Shown here in pieces: positions 1 to 8,865 of a stretch of 26,237 nt of DNA; position 1 is the first letter of the stretch; every line of letters starts with the position of its first letter. The stretch spans positions 1 through 26,237 of the forward strand of contig CAYLSO010000078.1 of the NCBI GenBank assembly GCA_964386525.1, given 5' to 3'. The DNA comes from CAYLSO01 sp964386525 (lineage in GTDB: Bacteria > Eisenbacteria > RBG-16-71-46 > DASYSL01). A model generated the notes under the pieces. The model did no database searches. It worked only from the letters and a program-made list of their open reading frames with translations, and had not been told where the DNA came from. A program made the translations under genes and the position numbers.

Positions 1-1089
1 CATCGAGGCGGTGCCGGAGAGCATCGAGTGCACCATCGAGATGGCCAGCGAGTTGAGCGCGAACGCCCAGATGATGGCGGTGAGGTTGGGCGCCCACCAG
101 ATCACGCCCAGGCAGCCGATCTGTATCGCGTAACCGATGAAGGCCACGGGCGTGCGCCGCGACTTGAACACCCAGTCCGACATGTAGCCGGCTACGAACG
201 CGCCGGCGATGCCGGCGAGCACCACCGCCATGGCGCCGCGCTGGAAGATCGGTGCGTCGAGCTCCAGCTTGTGCGCCTCCTGCATGTAGCGCGGGAACCA
301 CTCCTCGAAGCCCTTGCGCACGAAGCCGGTGCAGAACTCGGCCACGGCGATGATCAGCGGGATGCGGCTGGTGAAGACCTTCCTGGCGACGTAGGACAGG
401 GTGATCTTCTCGGTGTCGCCGCTGGTGGCGTCCTCGGGGTCGAAGTCCCCGAGCCCGGCCTCGGTGGGCGAGTCCTGCACCACCAGGTAGGTGAAGACCG
501 CCATGACGGCAACGGCGATGGCCGGCAGGAAGAAGCGCCACTGCCAGGGCAGCGCCACCACCAGCGAGGTGGTCATGAGCGCGAAGACGGCGGCGCGGCC
601 GCTCTGGATCATCGAGCCGAAGATGGCCGAGAACACGCCGCGCTCGGTGACGTGGAACCAGCCCGAGTTCACCTTGATCAGGGCCAGGGCGCTGTACGAC
701 TGGAAGTACATGTTCAGCGTCCACACCGTGGCCAGATAGGCGAGCAGCACGCCGCCGGTGCCGAGGAAGCCCAGGTAGGCGCCGAGCCCGAACGCCAGGT
801 TGAAGACGCACGCCCCGATGGCTCCGACGAGCATGGCGCGCCGTCCGCCGAAGCGGTCGGCGAGCGGGCCGTTGAAGATGGCGGCGAGGCCGTAGATCAG
901 CGACGCGGCGCTGATGATGGCGCCCACTTCCGCGCGGCTCCAGCCGTACTGGTCGGAGAGCGACTTGTTGGCGAAGCCGAAATTGTAGCGGGCCATGTAC
1001 ATGGCCGCGTAGGTGAACCCGAGGGTGAGCCAGTTCTGCGTGCGCCGGACGCGGAACTCGCGGGAGTGCTGGATGCGGGGGCGGGCCAT
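1..1089 (-). CDS. MFS transporter, organophosphate:Pi antiporter-like (C-terminus beyond window)
   Basis: Inner-membrane major facilitator transporter; 363 codons are visible and the C-terminal end lies beyond base 1. The ATG at 1089-1087 is preceded by a purine-rich AAGAGAG. After a basic N-terminus, residues about 20-75 read TYAAMYMARYNFGFANKSL, then SRAEVGAIISAASLIYGLA and NGPLADRFGGRR. This is the GlpT/UhpC-type pattern (an RYNF-like helix 1 and the loop 2-3 D-R-x-G-G-R-R motif). Alternating hydrophobic helices follow, with an acidic central loop (DSPTEAGLGDFDPEDATSGDTEK) between the two six-helix halves. The organophosphate:phosphate antiporter (OPA) subfamily is the best guess; the substrate (glycerol-3-P, hexose-P or another anion) cannot be told. 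It is divergent from the NYN gene and has its own good promoter. Confidence 0.85.
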   Translation of the reverse strand, partial: MARPRIQHSREFRVRRTQNWLTLGFTYAAMYMARYNFGFANKSLSDQYGWSRAEVGAIISAASLIYGLAAIFNGPLADRFGGRRAMLVGAIGACVFNLAFGLGAYLGFLGTGGVLLAYLATVWTLNMYFQSYSALALIKVNSGWFHVTERGVFSAIFGSMIQSGRAAVFALMTTSLVVALPWQWRFFLPAIAVAVMAVFTYLVVQDSPTEAGLGDFDPEDATSGDTEKITLSYVARKVFTSRIPLIIAVAEFCTGFVRKGFEEWFPRYMQEAHKLELDAPIFQRGAMAVVLAGIAGAFVAGYMSDWVFKSRRTPVAFIGYAIQIGCLGVIWWAPNLTAIIWAFALNSLAISMVHSMLSGTASM

Positions 1090-1140
1090 GGCACTCTCTT
1101 GGGAATGGGTCGGGCTGCGTGCTCCGAGGATCCCGTCGCG

Positions 1141-1170
1141 CTTCTACCTGTTTCGGTGTGGCGGAGTCAA
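1141..1170 (-). promoter_or_regulatory. Sigma70-type promoter for the MFS gene
   Basis: On the minus strand, TTGACT (1170-1165) and TAGAAG (1146-1141) are separated by 18 bases. The -35 matches the consensus at five of six positions and the -10 at four of six. Transcription would start near 1134, giving a leader of about 45 bases before the ATG at 1089. This is prediction from sequence only. Confidence 0.5.
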
Positions 1171-1286
1171 GGGAGGGGGGGAAGCCGAGGCCCCGACCGA
1201 AGGTTTCACTTGACCGAGAGGTCCGGCGTTCCCAGCCCTGGCTTACCCAACGCCGAGCAGGCCCTCCTCGCGGGTGTTTACCGGCC

Positions 1287-1317
1287 TCCCCGAGTTGCGA
1301 CTCGGGGGATTTTCTTT
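1287..1317 (+). terminator. Terminator-like hairpin that contains the NYN gene's Shine-Dalgarno
   Basis: CCCCGAG (1288-1294) pairs perfectly with CTCGGGG (1301-1307) around a six-base TTGCGA loop, with a possible extra T-G pair at 1287/1308. A T-rich run, ATTTTCTTT (1309-1317), follows directly, so the element has the form of a Rho-independent terminator on the + strand. The only purine-rich ribosome-site candidate for the next gene, GGGGGA (1304-1309), forms the 3' arm, nine bases before the ATG at 1319. It could therefore act as an attenuator, as a translational block, or as the terminator of an unrecognised leader transcript. Confidence 0.6.
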
Positions 1318-1318
1318 A

Positions 1319-1978
1319 ATGGAGATTCGGACGCTGAACCGCACGGCATTTCTGGTGGACGGTTTCGATCTCTACCACTCGCTGATGGACGCGAGTTTCC
1401 ATCAAGGACTCGAGGGTGCGGGAACTCGCTGGCTGGATCTCCGGGCGTTCTGCGGATCATTCGAACATGCCATCGGAGGGGGCGCGCGGCTTGCCGCCGT
1501 CCATTACTTCTCCGCCCTCGCAGAGCACATGGAGGCCGTGAAGCCAAGCACCACGGCGCGCCACCTCGCATATATCGAATGCCTGCGCGCGTCCGGGGTC
1601 GAAGTCGTTCTCTCCAGCTTCAAGCAGAAGTGGATCCTTTGCCCGCACTGCAAGCAGAAGATCGTCCGTCACGAGGAAAAAGCAACTGACGTTGCCATCG
1701 CCGCCAAGCTCCTGGAGCTTCTCGCGCGGGATGAATGCGACTCGATCGTCCTCGTGACCGGAGACGGCGATATCGCCCCGGCGATGCGCACCGCCAAGGC
1801 GCTCTTTCCGGCGAAGCGCCTTTATTGTTGCTTTCCTTACAACCGGCAGAGTCACGAACTGCGGGGCCTGGCCGAGAAGACCTTCAAGATTTCCAGGCAG
1901 CGTTATGGGCGGCACCAGTTCCCGAACCCCGTGATTTCCCCGGGCGGGCGACGTATTTCCAAGCCGGACGCCTGGTAG
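1319..1978 (+). CDS. NYN-domain (PIN-like, LabA/DUF88-type) putative ribonuclease
   Basis: A 219-residue protein. The start at ATG 1319 opens on MEIRTLNRTAFLVDGFDLYHSL, the usual first strand of NYN domains with the metal-binding Asp (D15 of VDG). Other family acidic sites are visible: the KATDVAIAAKLLEL helix (D about 124) and VLVTGDGDIAPAM (D143 and D145), then a final strand before SHELRGLAEKTFKI. An upstream in-frame ATG at 1274 is less likely because it would place the hairpin inside the coding region. A CPHC motif (WILCPHCKQK, about residues 102-111) has only one Cys pair, so it is not a full zinc site by itself. The family comprises Mg-dependent RNases; the target RNA is unknown. Base composition is visibly less GC-rich than in the flanking genes, suggesting acquisition. 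The gene stands alone. Confidence 0.8.
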   Translation: MEIRTLNRTAFLVDGFDLYHSLMDASFHQGLEGAGTRWLDLRAFCGSFEHAIGGGARLAAVHYFSALAEHMEAVKPSTTARHLAYIECLRASGVEVVLSSFKQKWILCPHCKQKIVRHEEKATDVAIAAKLLELLARDECDSIVLVTGDGDIAPAMRTAKALFPAKRLYCCFPYNRQSHELRGLAEKTFKISRQRYGRHQFPNPVISPGGRRISKPDAW

Positions 1979-2138
1979 GCGGGCGGCCCGGACGATGTCC
2001 TGGGGCTTCCGACCCCCCCTCGGGGCGCGCGGGCGCCCACTTTAGCGCCTTCCTCGCCTTTCCGATAAACTACTGGGCCTCCCCGGCCGGCACCTGTGCC
2101 CGGCGGGGGGCATCCGAAGCAGTGACACCGAGGACCCG

Positions 2139-2986
2139 ATGACGCCCGACCAGGAATCCCAGGATTTTCTCGCCCGTCTCGCCGAGGAGCGCCGCGCCTA
2201 CAAGCTGCCGCTGCGCGCTTCGGCGGTGGCGCGGGACTTCGTCTACGACCTGCTCTCGCTGCTCTTCCCGCACTTCTCGGAGGAGAGCCGCAGCGAGCCC
2301 GAGCAGGTGGCTTACGACTACTGGCGCGCCCGCGAGCGCATCGCGCTCTTCCTCAAGGCGCACCCGGACACGCGGGAGCGCGCCGGCGAGCTGGCCAAGG
2401 AGTTCCTCTCGCGCCTGCCGCGGCTGCGCGAGGTGCTGCTCGAGGACGCCCGCGCCATCTACGAAGCCGACCCGGCTGCCCGCAGCGCCGACGAGGTCAT
2501 CGTCGCTTACCCCGGTTTCTTCGCCCTGGCCTGCTACCGCTTCGCGCACGAGCTTTCGGGACTCGGCGTCGAGCTGCTGCCGCGCCTGGTCACCGAGGTG
2601 GCGCACAAGGAGACCGGCATCGACATCCACCCGGGCGCCACCATCGGCCGCTCGATGTCCATCGACCACGGCACCGGCATCGTCATCGGCGAGACCACGG
2701 TCATCGGCGACCGCGTGCGGCTCTACCAGGGGGTGACGCTGGGCGCGCTGAGCGTCGACAAGCACCAGACCAACGCTCAGCGCCACCCTACCATCGAGGA
2801 CGACGTCATCATCTACGCCAACGCCACCATCCTCGGGGGCAACACCGTGATCGGCGCCGGCAGCGTCATCGGCGGCAACGTGTGGCTGACGCAGAGCGTG
2901 CCGCCGGGCAGCCTGGTGACCGAGGTGGCGCACGTGCAGAAGCGGGTCGCCAACGGAGCGGAGAGCGGGGCGCAGGAGGAGAGCAA

Positions 2987-2990
<4 letters not shown>
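2139..2990 (+). CDS. cysE: Serine O-acetyltransferase (long, EpsC/SrpH-like form)
   Basis: Transfers acetyl from acetyl-CoA to L-serine, giving O-acetylserine, the first step of cysteine synthesis in the cytoplasm. The protein has 283 residues. An alpha-helical N-terminal part (about 1-150) precedes a left-handed beta-helix of hexapeptide repeats (about 155-262). The active-site signature GIDIHPGATIGRSMSIDHGTG is complete; D176-H177 match the catalytic Asp-His pair of E. coli CysE, and H216 in QRHP matches the second His. The tail (VPPGSLVTEVAHVQKRVANG) lacks the terminal Ile of the E. coli C-terminal peptide and ends in ESK, so docking into cysteine synthase may differ. ATG 2139 is preceded by GAGGA at 2130-2134. 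Its stop overlaps the next start. Confidence 0.93.
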
Positions 2991-3898
<908 letters not shown>

Positions 3899-4218
3899 GC
3901 GGGGCGCTCCGGCCTTCTTGCTGGTGCGCCGGAGGCCGGTTTCGCCCGTTCGGGCGCCGTCGGGGTCCAGATGTCATTGCCGTGCAAAGACCGTTCATCA
4001 TCGAAGCCGGCCCCGAACCGGGCGCCCCCGGGGTTCATCTCAAGGGACGCAAGCGGCGGCAGGTCGTGGTGGCCGCCGGCCAGCAGCAACGCGGCGCCGG
4101 GCTGCGACCCGGAACCGCGCGAGGATGGACCGACGGACGCATCACGCGGCCTGACCAACGCGCTCACCGTCGGCCAAGCGGCGAGGGGAGAAGCATCGCC
4201 CCTCGCCGTTTCTCTATT
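3899..4218. other. 320-base non-coding stretch between convergent cysK and RND genes
   Basis: No convincing gene is present. Open frames exist on both strands but resemble no family I know and lack ribosome sites. Just after cysK come two inverted repeats: CTCCGGC (3907-3913) with GCCGGAG (3928-3934), and CGCCCG with CGGGCG (3943-3956). Neither has a T tract. The only well-formed terminator is at the far end (4176-4215), so a cysE-cysK transcript could have a 3' tail of nearly 300 bases. Confidence 0.6.
4176..4215 (+). terminator. Rho-independent terminator downstream of cysE-cysK
   Basis: CGGCGAGGGG (4179-4188) pairs with CCCCTCGCCG (4199-4208), a perfect 10-base stem with a 10-base loop. 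The stem can be extended by G-T, A-T and A-T pairs to 4176/4211. A pyrimidine-rich GTTTCTCTATTCT follows on the + strand. The reverse strand has no T run, so the hairpin is mainly oriented for + transcripts, although it also lies just past the stop of the minus-strand RND gene. Confidence 0.65.
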
Positions 4219-7200
4219 CTAGGTGGCGGCGCGGGCGGAGTCGGCGGCGCGGGCGGCGGTCGTCGCACCCCTCGCGCCCCGCAGCCGGCGCTGGAAGGCG
4301 TCGAGGTAGGTGTAGATCACCGGCGTGACGTAGAGCGTCACGATCTGCGAGAACGCCAGCCCGCCCACCACCGCCAGGCCCAGCGGGCGGCGGGCCTCGG
4401 CGCCGGCCCCGAAGCCGATGGCGATGGGCAGCGTGCCCATCAGCGCCGCCATGGTGGTCATCATGATCGGCCGGAAGCGGATGCTGCACGCCTCGACGAT
4501 GGCGTCACGCGGCGACTTGCCCTCCGTGCGCTCGGCGGCGAGGGCGAAGTCGATCATCATGATGGCGTTCTTCTTGACCAGTCCCACCAGCATGACGATG
4601 CCGACGTAGGCGTAGATGCTCAGCTCGGTGCGGAAGACGAGCAGCGTGAGCAGGGCGCCGAAGGCCGCGAACGGCAACCCCGAGAGGATGGTCAGCGGGT
4701 GGATGAAGCTCTCGTAGAGCATCCCCAGCACCAGATAGATCACCAGCACGGCGAGGATGAGCAGCCATAGCAGCCCCTTCTGGCTGGCCTGGAAGACCTG
4801 CGCGGTGCCGTAGAAGCTCGAGCTGACGTTGCCCGGCAGCGTCTCGCGCGCCACGCGCTGCACCTCGTCCACCGCCTGCCCCAGCGAGGTGCCCGGCCGC
4901 AGGTTGAACGACAGGGTCACCGCCGGGATCTGCCCCATGTGGTTGACGCTCAGCGGGCCGACCCCGGAGGAGACGCGGGCCACGGCGCCGAGCGGGACCA
5001 GCTGCCCGCCGCGCCCCTCGACGTAGAGGCTGCGCAGCGCCGACAGGTCGCGCTGGAACTCGGGCAAGAGCTCGAGGATCACCCAGTACTGGTCGCTCGA
5101 GGTGAAGATGGTCGAGATCTGGCGCGAGCCGTAGGCGTCGTACAGCGTCTCCTCGATCTGCTGCGCGGTGACGCCGAGGGAAGCGGCGCGCTCGCGGTCG
5201 ATGGCCACGTTGATCTGCGGATTGCTGACCTGCAGGTCGGTGCTCACGTCGGTGAGCCCGGGCAGGTCGCGCAGGCGGGCGAGGAGCGCGTCGGCGCCGC
5301 CGTAGAGGGCCTCGATGTCGGTGCTCTGCAGGGTGAACTGGTACAGGCTGCGCGACTGGCGGCCGCCGACGTTGATCACCGGCGGGTTCTGCAGGAAGAC
5401 GCGGATGCCGGGCACCCGGGCGAGCTTCGGCTGCAACTCGCGGATGACCTCGTCGGCCGACAGCCGGCGCTCGGAGCGCGGCTTGAGGCGGATGATGACG
5501 CGGCCCTGGTTCGACGAGCCGCCGCCGCCCCCCCCGCCCACCGACGAGGTGTAGGAGGCCACGTTGGGGTCGCGGCCGATGATCGCCGCCACCGCCCTCT
5601 GGTGCGCCACCATGGCCTCGAAGGAGGTGCCCTCGGCGGTCTCGGTGCCGGCCGTGATGCGGCCGGTGTCCTCGCTGGGGATGAAGCCTTTGGGCACCAG
5701 CACGAAGAGCACCACGGTGCCGGCGAGGATGCCGAGCGAGAACAGCATGGCGGCCCGGCGGCGGTCCATCACCCACACCAGCGAGCGCTCGTAGAAGGCG
5801 AGCGAGCGCTGGTAGACGCGCTCGATCGACTCGTAGGCCCGGCCGTGCCGGGTCGCGTGCTCGGGCCGCAGGAAGCGGCTGCCGAGCATCGGCGTCAGGG
5901 TCAGCGACACCACGCCCGACACCAGGATGGCGACGCTGATGGTGACCGCGAACTCGTTGAACAGCCGGCCCAGCAGGCCGCCCATGAAGAGCACCGGGAT
6001 GAACACCGCGACCAGCGACAGCGTCATCGACAGGATGGTGAAGCCGATCTCGCGCGAGCCGTCGAGCGCCGCCTGCAGCGCCGGCTTGCCCGACTCCAGA
6101 TGGCGATGGATGTTCTCGAGCATGACGATGGCGTCGTCCACCACGAAGCCGACTGCTAGCGTCAGGGCCATCAGCGACAGGTTGTCGAGGCTGAAGCCCA
6201 GCAGGTACATGACCGCGAAGGTGCCGACCAGCGAGATGGGCAGCGACAGGCTGGGGATGACGGTGGCGGCGAGGTTGCGCAGGAACAGGAAGATGACCAG
6301 CACGACGAGCATCAGGGTGAGCAGCAGCGTGAACTGCACGTCGCGCACCGAGTGGCGGATGGACTCGGAGCGGTCGTATAGGGTGGAGATGTTTACCGAG
6401 GGCGGCAACTGCGGGCGCAGCCGCTCGACCAGCGCGTGCACCGCCTCGGCCGTCTGCACGGTGTTGACCCCGGGCTGGCGCTGCACCGCCAGGGTGATGC
6501 TGCGGCGCTCCCCGTGCCAGCTCGCCACGCGGTTGTTCTGCACGTCGTCGCGCGCCTCGCCGAGGTCGCGCAGGCGCACCGGGGCGCCGTTGCGGTAAGC
6601 CACGACGATCTCGCCGAACTCCCGGGCGCTCTGCAGGCGGCCGTTCGCCATCAGCGTAGCGGTGCGGCTCGGGCCCTGCAGCACGCCGGTCGGCAGGTTG
6701 ACGTTGGCGGCGCGGATGGCGTCGCCGACGTCGCCGATCGGGATGCCGCGCGAGGCCAGGGCGCGCGGGTCGAGGCGCACGCGCACGGCGTACTTCTGGC
6801 CCCCGAAGACCGACACCTGGGCCACGCCCTTGACCATCGAGATGCGCTGCGCCAGCACGTTCTCGGCGTACTCGTTGAGCTCGGAAAGGGCCATCACCGG
6901 CGAGCTCAGCACCAGGAAGAGGATCGGCTGGTCGGCCGGGTTGACCTTCTGGTAGGAGGGCGGCGTGATGCCGGTGGGCAGCGAGCGCAGGGTGCGGGCG
7001 ATGGCCGCCTGCACGTCCTGGGCGGCGGCGTCGATGTCGCGGTCGAGCGCGAACTGCAGCGTGATCGAGGTGCTGCCCAGGCCGCTCGAGGAGGTCATGG
7101 CGTCGACGCCGGCGATGGTCGAGAACTGCTTCTCGAGCGGCGTGGCCACCGCCGAGGCCATGGTCTCGGGGCTGGCGCCGGCCAGGCTGGCGTTCACCGA

Positions 7201-7335
7201 GATGGTCGGGTAGTCGACGTTGGGCAGGTCGCTGACCGGCAGCAGCGTGTAACCGACGACCCCGAAGATGAGGATGCCGGCCATGACCAGCGTGGTCATG
7301 ACCGGTCGGCGGATGAACAGCTCGGAGAGGTTCAC
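4219..7335 (-). CDS. HAE1-family RND efflux pump (AcrB/MdtB-like inner-membrane subunit)
   Basis: Proton-driven inner-membrane transporter of a tripartite export complex. The protein has 1038 residues, normal for the family. It starts at GTG 7335, which overlaps the adaptor stop (GTGA). The N-terminal MNLSELFIRRPVMTTLVM is the classic first helix. Residues 30-330 form a porter half, followed by helices 2-6. The proton-relay pair D400-D401 sits in AVGFVVDDAIVMLENI in helix 4. A second porter half follows, then helix 10 with the lysine in VGLVKKNAIMMIDFA and the closing RPIMMTTMAALMGTLPIAIGFGAG motif. A seven-glycine run (600-606) lies in the second porter half. The exported compounds cannot be predicted; the MdtBC-type multidrug clade is most similar by eye. 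No outer-membrane channel gene is adjacent. Confidence 0.93.
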   Translation of the reverse strand: MNLSELFIRRPVMTTLVMAGILIFGVVGYTLLPVSDLPNVDYPTISVNASLAGASPETMASAVATPLEKQFSTIAGVDAMTSSSGLGSTSITLQFALDRDIDAAAQDVQAAIARTLRSLPTGITPPSYQKVNPADQPILFLVLSSPVMALSELNEYAENVLAQRISMVKGVAQVSVFGGQKYAVRVRLDPRALASRGIPIGDVGDAIRAANVNLPTGVLQGPSRTATLMANGRLQSAREFGEIVVAYRNGAPVRLRDLGEARDDVQNNRVASWHGERRSITLAVQRQPGVNTVQTAEAVHALVERLRPQLPPSVNISTLYDRSESIRHSVRDVQFTLLLTLMLVVLVIFLFLRNLAATVIPSLSLPISLVGTFAVMYLLGFSLDNLSLMALTLAVGFVVDDAIVMLENIHRHLESGKPALQAALDGSREIGFTILSMTLSLVAVFIPVLFMGGLLGRLFNEFAVTISVAILVSGVVSLTLTPMLGSRFLRPEHATRHGRAYESIERVYQRSLAFYERSLVWVMDRRRAAMLFSLGILAGTVVLFVLVPKGFIPSEDTGRITAGTETAEGTSFEAMVAHQRAVAAIIGRDPNVASYTSSVGGGGGGGSSNQGRVIIRLKPRSERRLSADEVIRELQPKLARVPGIRVFLQNPPVINVGGRQSRSLYQFTLQSTDIEALYGGADALLARLRDLPGLTDVSTDLQVSNPQINVAIDRERAASLGVTAQQIEETLYDAYGSRQISTIFTSSDQYWVILELLPEFQRDLSALRSLYVEGRGGQLVPLGAVARVSSGVGPLSVNHMGQIPAVTLSFNLRPGTSLGQAVDEVQRVARETLPGNVSSSFYGTAQVFQASQKGLLWLLILAVLVIYLVLGMLYESFIHPLTILSGLPFAAFGALLTLLVFRTELSIYAYVGIVMLVGLVKKNAIMMIDFALAAERTEGKSPRDAIVEACSIRFRPIMMTTMAALMGTLPIAIGFGAGAEARRPLGLAVVGGLAFSQIVTLYVTPVIYTYLDAFQRRLRGARGATTAARAADSARAAT

Positions 7336-8507
7336 GGCCGGCCCGCGACCGCCTGGCGCACGGTGACGCGGGCGCCCGGGGAGAGGCGCAGCTGGCCGTC
7401 GGTGATCACCGTCTCGCCGGGCTTCAGCCCGCTCCTCACGACCGCGGTCTCGTCGACCACCCGGGCGATCTCGACCGTCCGCGTGGCGGCGGTGGAGTCG
7501 GGGTTGACGACGTAGACGTAGGTGCCCTGCTGGCCGGTCGCCACCGCCGGTGCCGGCACCGTCACGGCGCGCGGCTCGACGTAGAGCACCAGGCGCACGT
7601 CCACGAACTGGCCGGGGATGAGCCGGCCGTCGCGGTTGGCGAATTCGCCCTTGAGCAGCAGCGTGCCGCTGGCCGGGTCGACGGCGTTGTCCACGAACAC
7701 CAGCCGGCCCTCGAGGTCGAGCGAGTCGCCGTCGCCGGCGCGCACCACGACGCGCGGTCCGGAGGCGCGGTAGCGCTGCACCAGCGGCACGTCGCTCTCC
7801 GGCACGGTGACGCGCACACGCACCGGGTGGATGCGGTTGATCGTGACCAGCGGCTCGCTGGTGGCCGCGCGCACCAGGTCGCCGGTGCGCACCGCCAACT
7901 GGCCGCTGCGCCCGGCGATGGGGGCGCGGATCGAGGCGTAGTGGAGGTCGAGGCGCGCGCCGGCCACGGCGGCGGAGTCGGCCTGCATGGCGGCCGCGTA
8001 CGCGGCCGCGTTGGCGCGCTTCTGGTCGCGCTCGGACTGTGGGATGAGGTTGCGCTCGAGCAGCTTGTCGGCGCGCTCCGCCTCGAGGCGGGCGTTCTCG
8101 GCCTGGGCGCGGTCACGGGCCAGGGCGCCGAGCGCCTGGTCGAGCGCCGCCTGGAACGGGCGCTGGTCCAGCTCGATGAGCACCTGGCCGGCCGCGACCT
8201 CGTCGCCCTCGCGGAAGGCCACGCGGGTCACGACGCCGCCGACCTGCGAGCCGACCTTGGCTTCCTCGATGGGCTCGACGGTGCCGGTGGCGGTCAGTGC
8301 CACGGGCATCGGGCGCTCGGCGACGGTGGCCACGGCGACGGAGACCCGCGGGGCCGGGGGCTTGCGGCCTCCGGAGCAGCCGGCGGTGACGACGATGACG
8401 GCGACGACAGCGAGAGCCAGCCCCAGCCGGAGGGCCGGGGCGAGGGCGACGGAGGGCCGAGGGCGCGGGGCCGGGCGGCCCGCGGACTGCGGGACGGGCG
8501 AGGTCAT
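7332..8507 (-). CDS. RND periplasmic adaptor lipoprotein (MdtA/AcrA-like)
   Basis: Membrane-fusion protein linking the RND pump to an outer-membrane channel. The protein has 391 residues from ATG 8507. A GTG at 8543 would add 12 residues but has no ribosome site; the ATG also has only a weak one. An unusually long Pro/Arg-rich N-terminus precedes a hydrophobic segment (about 25-40) and the lipobox VTAGC, with C44 the predicted lipidated residue. A lipoyl half-motif (VEPIEEAKVGSQVGGVVTRVAFREGDEVAAGQVLIELD) is followed by a coiled-coil hairpin rich in Ala, Glu and Arg, the second lipoyl half (ASIRAPIAGRSGQLAVRTGDLV), a beta barrel, and a membrane-proximal domain ending SPGARVTVRQAV. It is translationally coupled to the pump gene. 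Confidence 0.92.
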   Translation of the reverse strand: MTSPVPQSAGRPAPRPRPSVALAPALRLGLALAVVAVIVVTAGCSGGRKPPAPRVSVAVATVAERPMPVALTATGTVEPIEEAKVGSQVGGVVTRVAFREGDEVAAGQVLIELDQRPFQAALDQALGALARDRAQAENARLEAERADKLLERNLIPQSERDQKRANAAAYAAAMQADSAAVAGARLDLHYASIRAPIAGRSGQLAVRTGDLVRAATSEPLVTINRIHPVRVRVTVPESDVPLVQRYRASGPRVVVRAGDGDSLDLEGRLVFVDNAVDPASGTLLLKGEFANRDGRLIPGQFVDVRLVLYVEPRAVTVPAPAVATGQQGTYVYVVNPDSTAATRTVEIARVVDETAVVRSGLKPGETVITDGQLRLSPGARVTVRQAVAGRP

Positions 8508-8552
8508 AGTGGGAGAGATCGGGGGTCCGCCTCCGGCCGCCACGGCCGGTGC

Positions 8553-8576
8553 GGCCCGCCGCCGGCGCGGCGGGCC
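8553..8576. repeat. Perfect inverted repeat upstream of the efflux adaptor
   Basis: GGCCCGCCGC (8553-8562) is the exact reverse complement of GCGGCGGGCC (8567-8576), with a four-base CGGC centre. It lies 46 bases before the adaptor ATG (8507), where a repressor operator or an mRNA leader hairpin could act. GC-rich DNA makes such repeats more likely by chance, so function is unproven. Confidence 0.45.
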
Positions 8577-8703
8577 AGCCGCCGCGCGCTGAGCAGCAGT
8601 CTACACCAAAGGCGCGCCGGGGGCGCTGGGGATGCGTTCGAAGCGCGCCGATCGCGCTCCCGGGCGGCCGCGCCACGCGGCGGGTGAATTCGGACCGTTT
8701 CTG

Positions 8704-8712
8704 TGGCATGAT
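8704..8712 (+). promoter_or_regulatory. Possible extended -10 promoter for the dehydrogenase operon
   Basis: TGG followed by CATGAT gives an extended -10 (TGn plus a hexamer matching the consensus at four positions). With a 17-base spacer the -35 would be GTGAAT (8684-8689), a poor match. The resulting leader would be about 145 bases. Weak call. Confidence 0.3.
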
Positions 8713-8865
8713 ACCCACGAAACGGGGCCGGAGAAGCGCTCCCGGTTTGGTCATCGCACCACCGCAAACATCGAGACACCCAGTGCGGAATTCGTGCACA
8801 TCGCGGCCGCGCGCCGCGCGCCCCCGCTACGCCCGCCGGCACCCAATCGCCGAGGAGGTCGCACC

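Larger units (their letters stand above)
8508..8865. other. Divergent control region between efflux pair and catabolic operon
   Basis: About 358 bases with no convincing gene on either strand. It must hold the promoters of both the adaptor-pump pair (minus) and the dehydrogenase operon (plus). Visible elements are a perfect 10-base inverted repeat at 8553-8576 close to the adaptor start, an extended -10-like element at 8704-8712 on the + strand, and the strong ribosome site GAGGAGGT at 8852-8859. I found no clear regulator-family operator and no minus-strand promoter with both hexamers. Confidence 0.55.

Noticed and set aside
28..1317. A + strand frame of more than 500 codons covering the MFS region
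   Set aside because: It is antisense to a clear membrane transporter and encodes a hydrophilic low-complexity product.
1220..1318. Type III toxin-antitoxin locus
   Set aside because: The terminator-then-gene order is suggestive, but no tandem repeats are present upstream and the protein is a NYN domain, not ToxN-like.
2041..2071. Promoter for cysE (TTTAGC with TAAACT)
   Set aside because: The 19-base spacer and poor -35 make it no better than chance.
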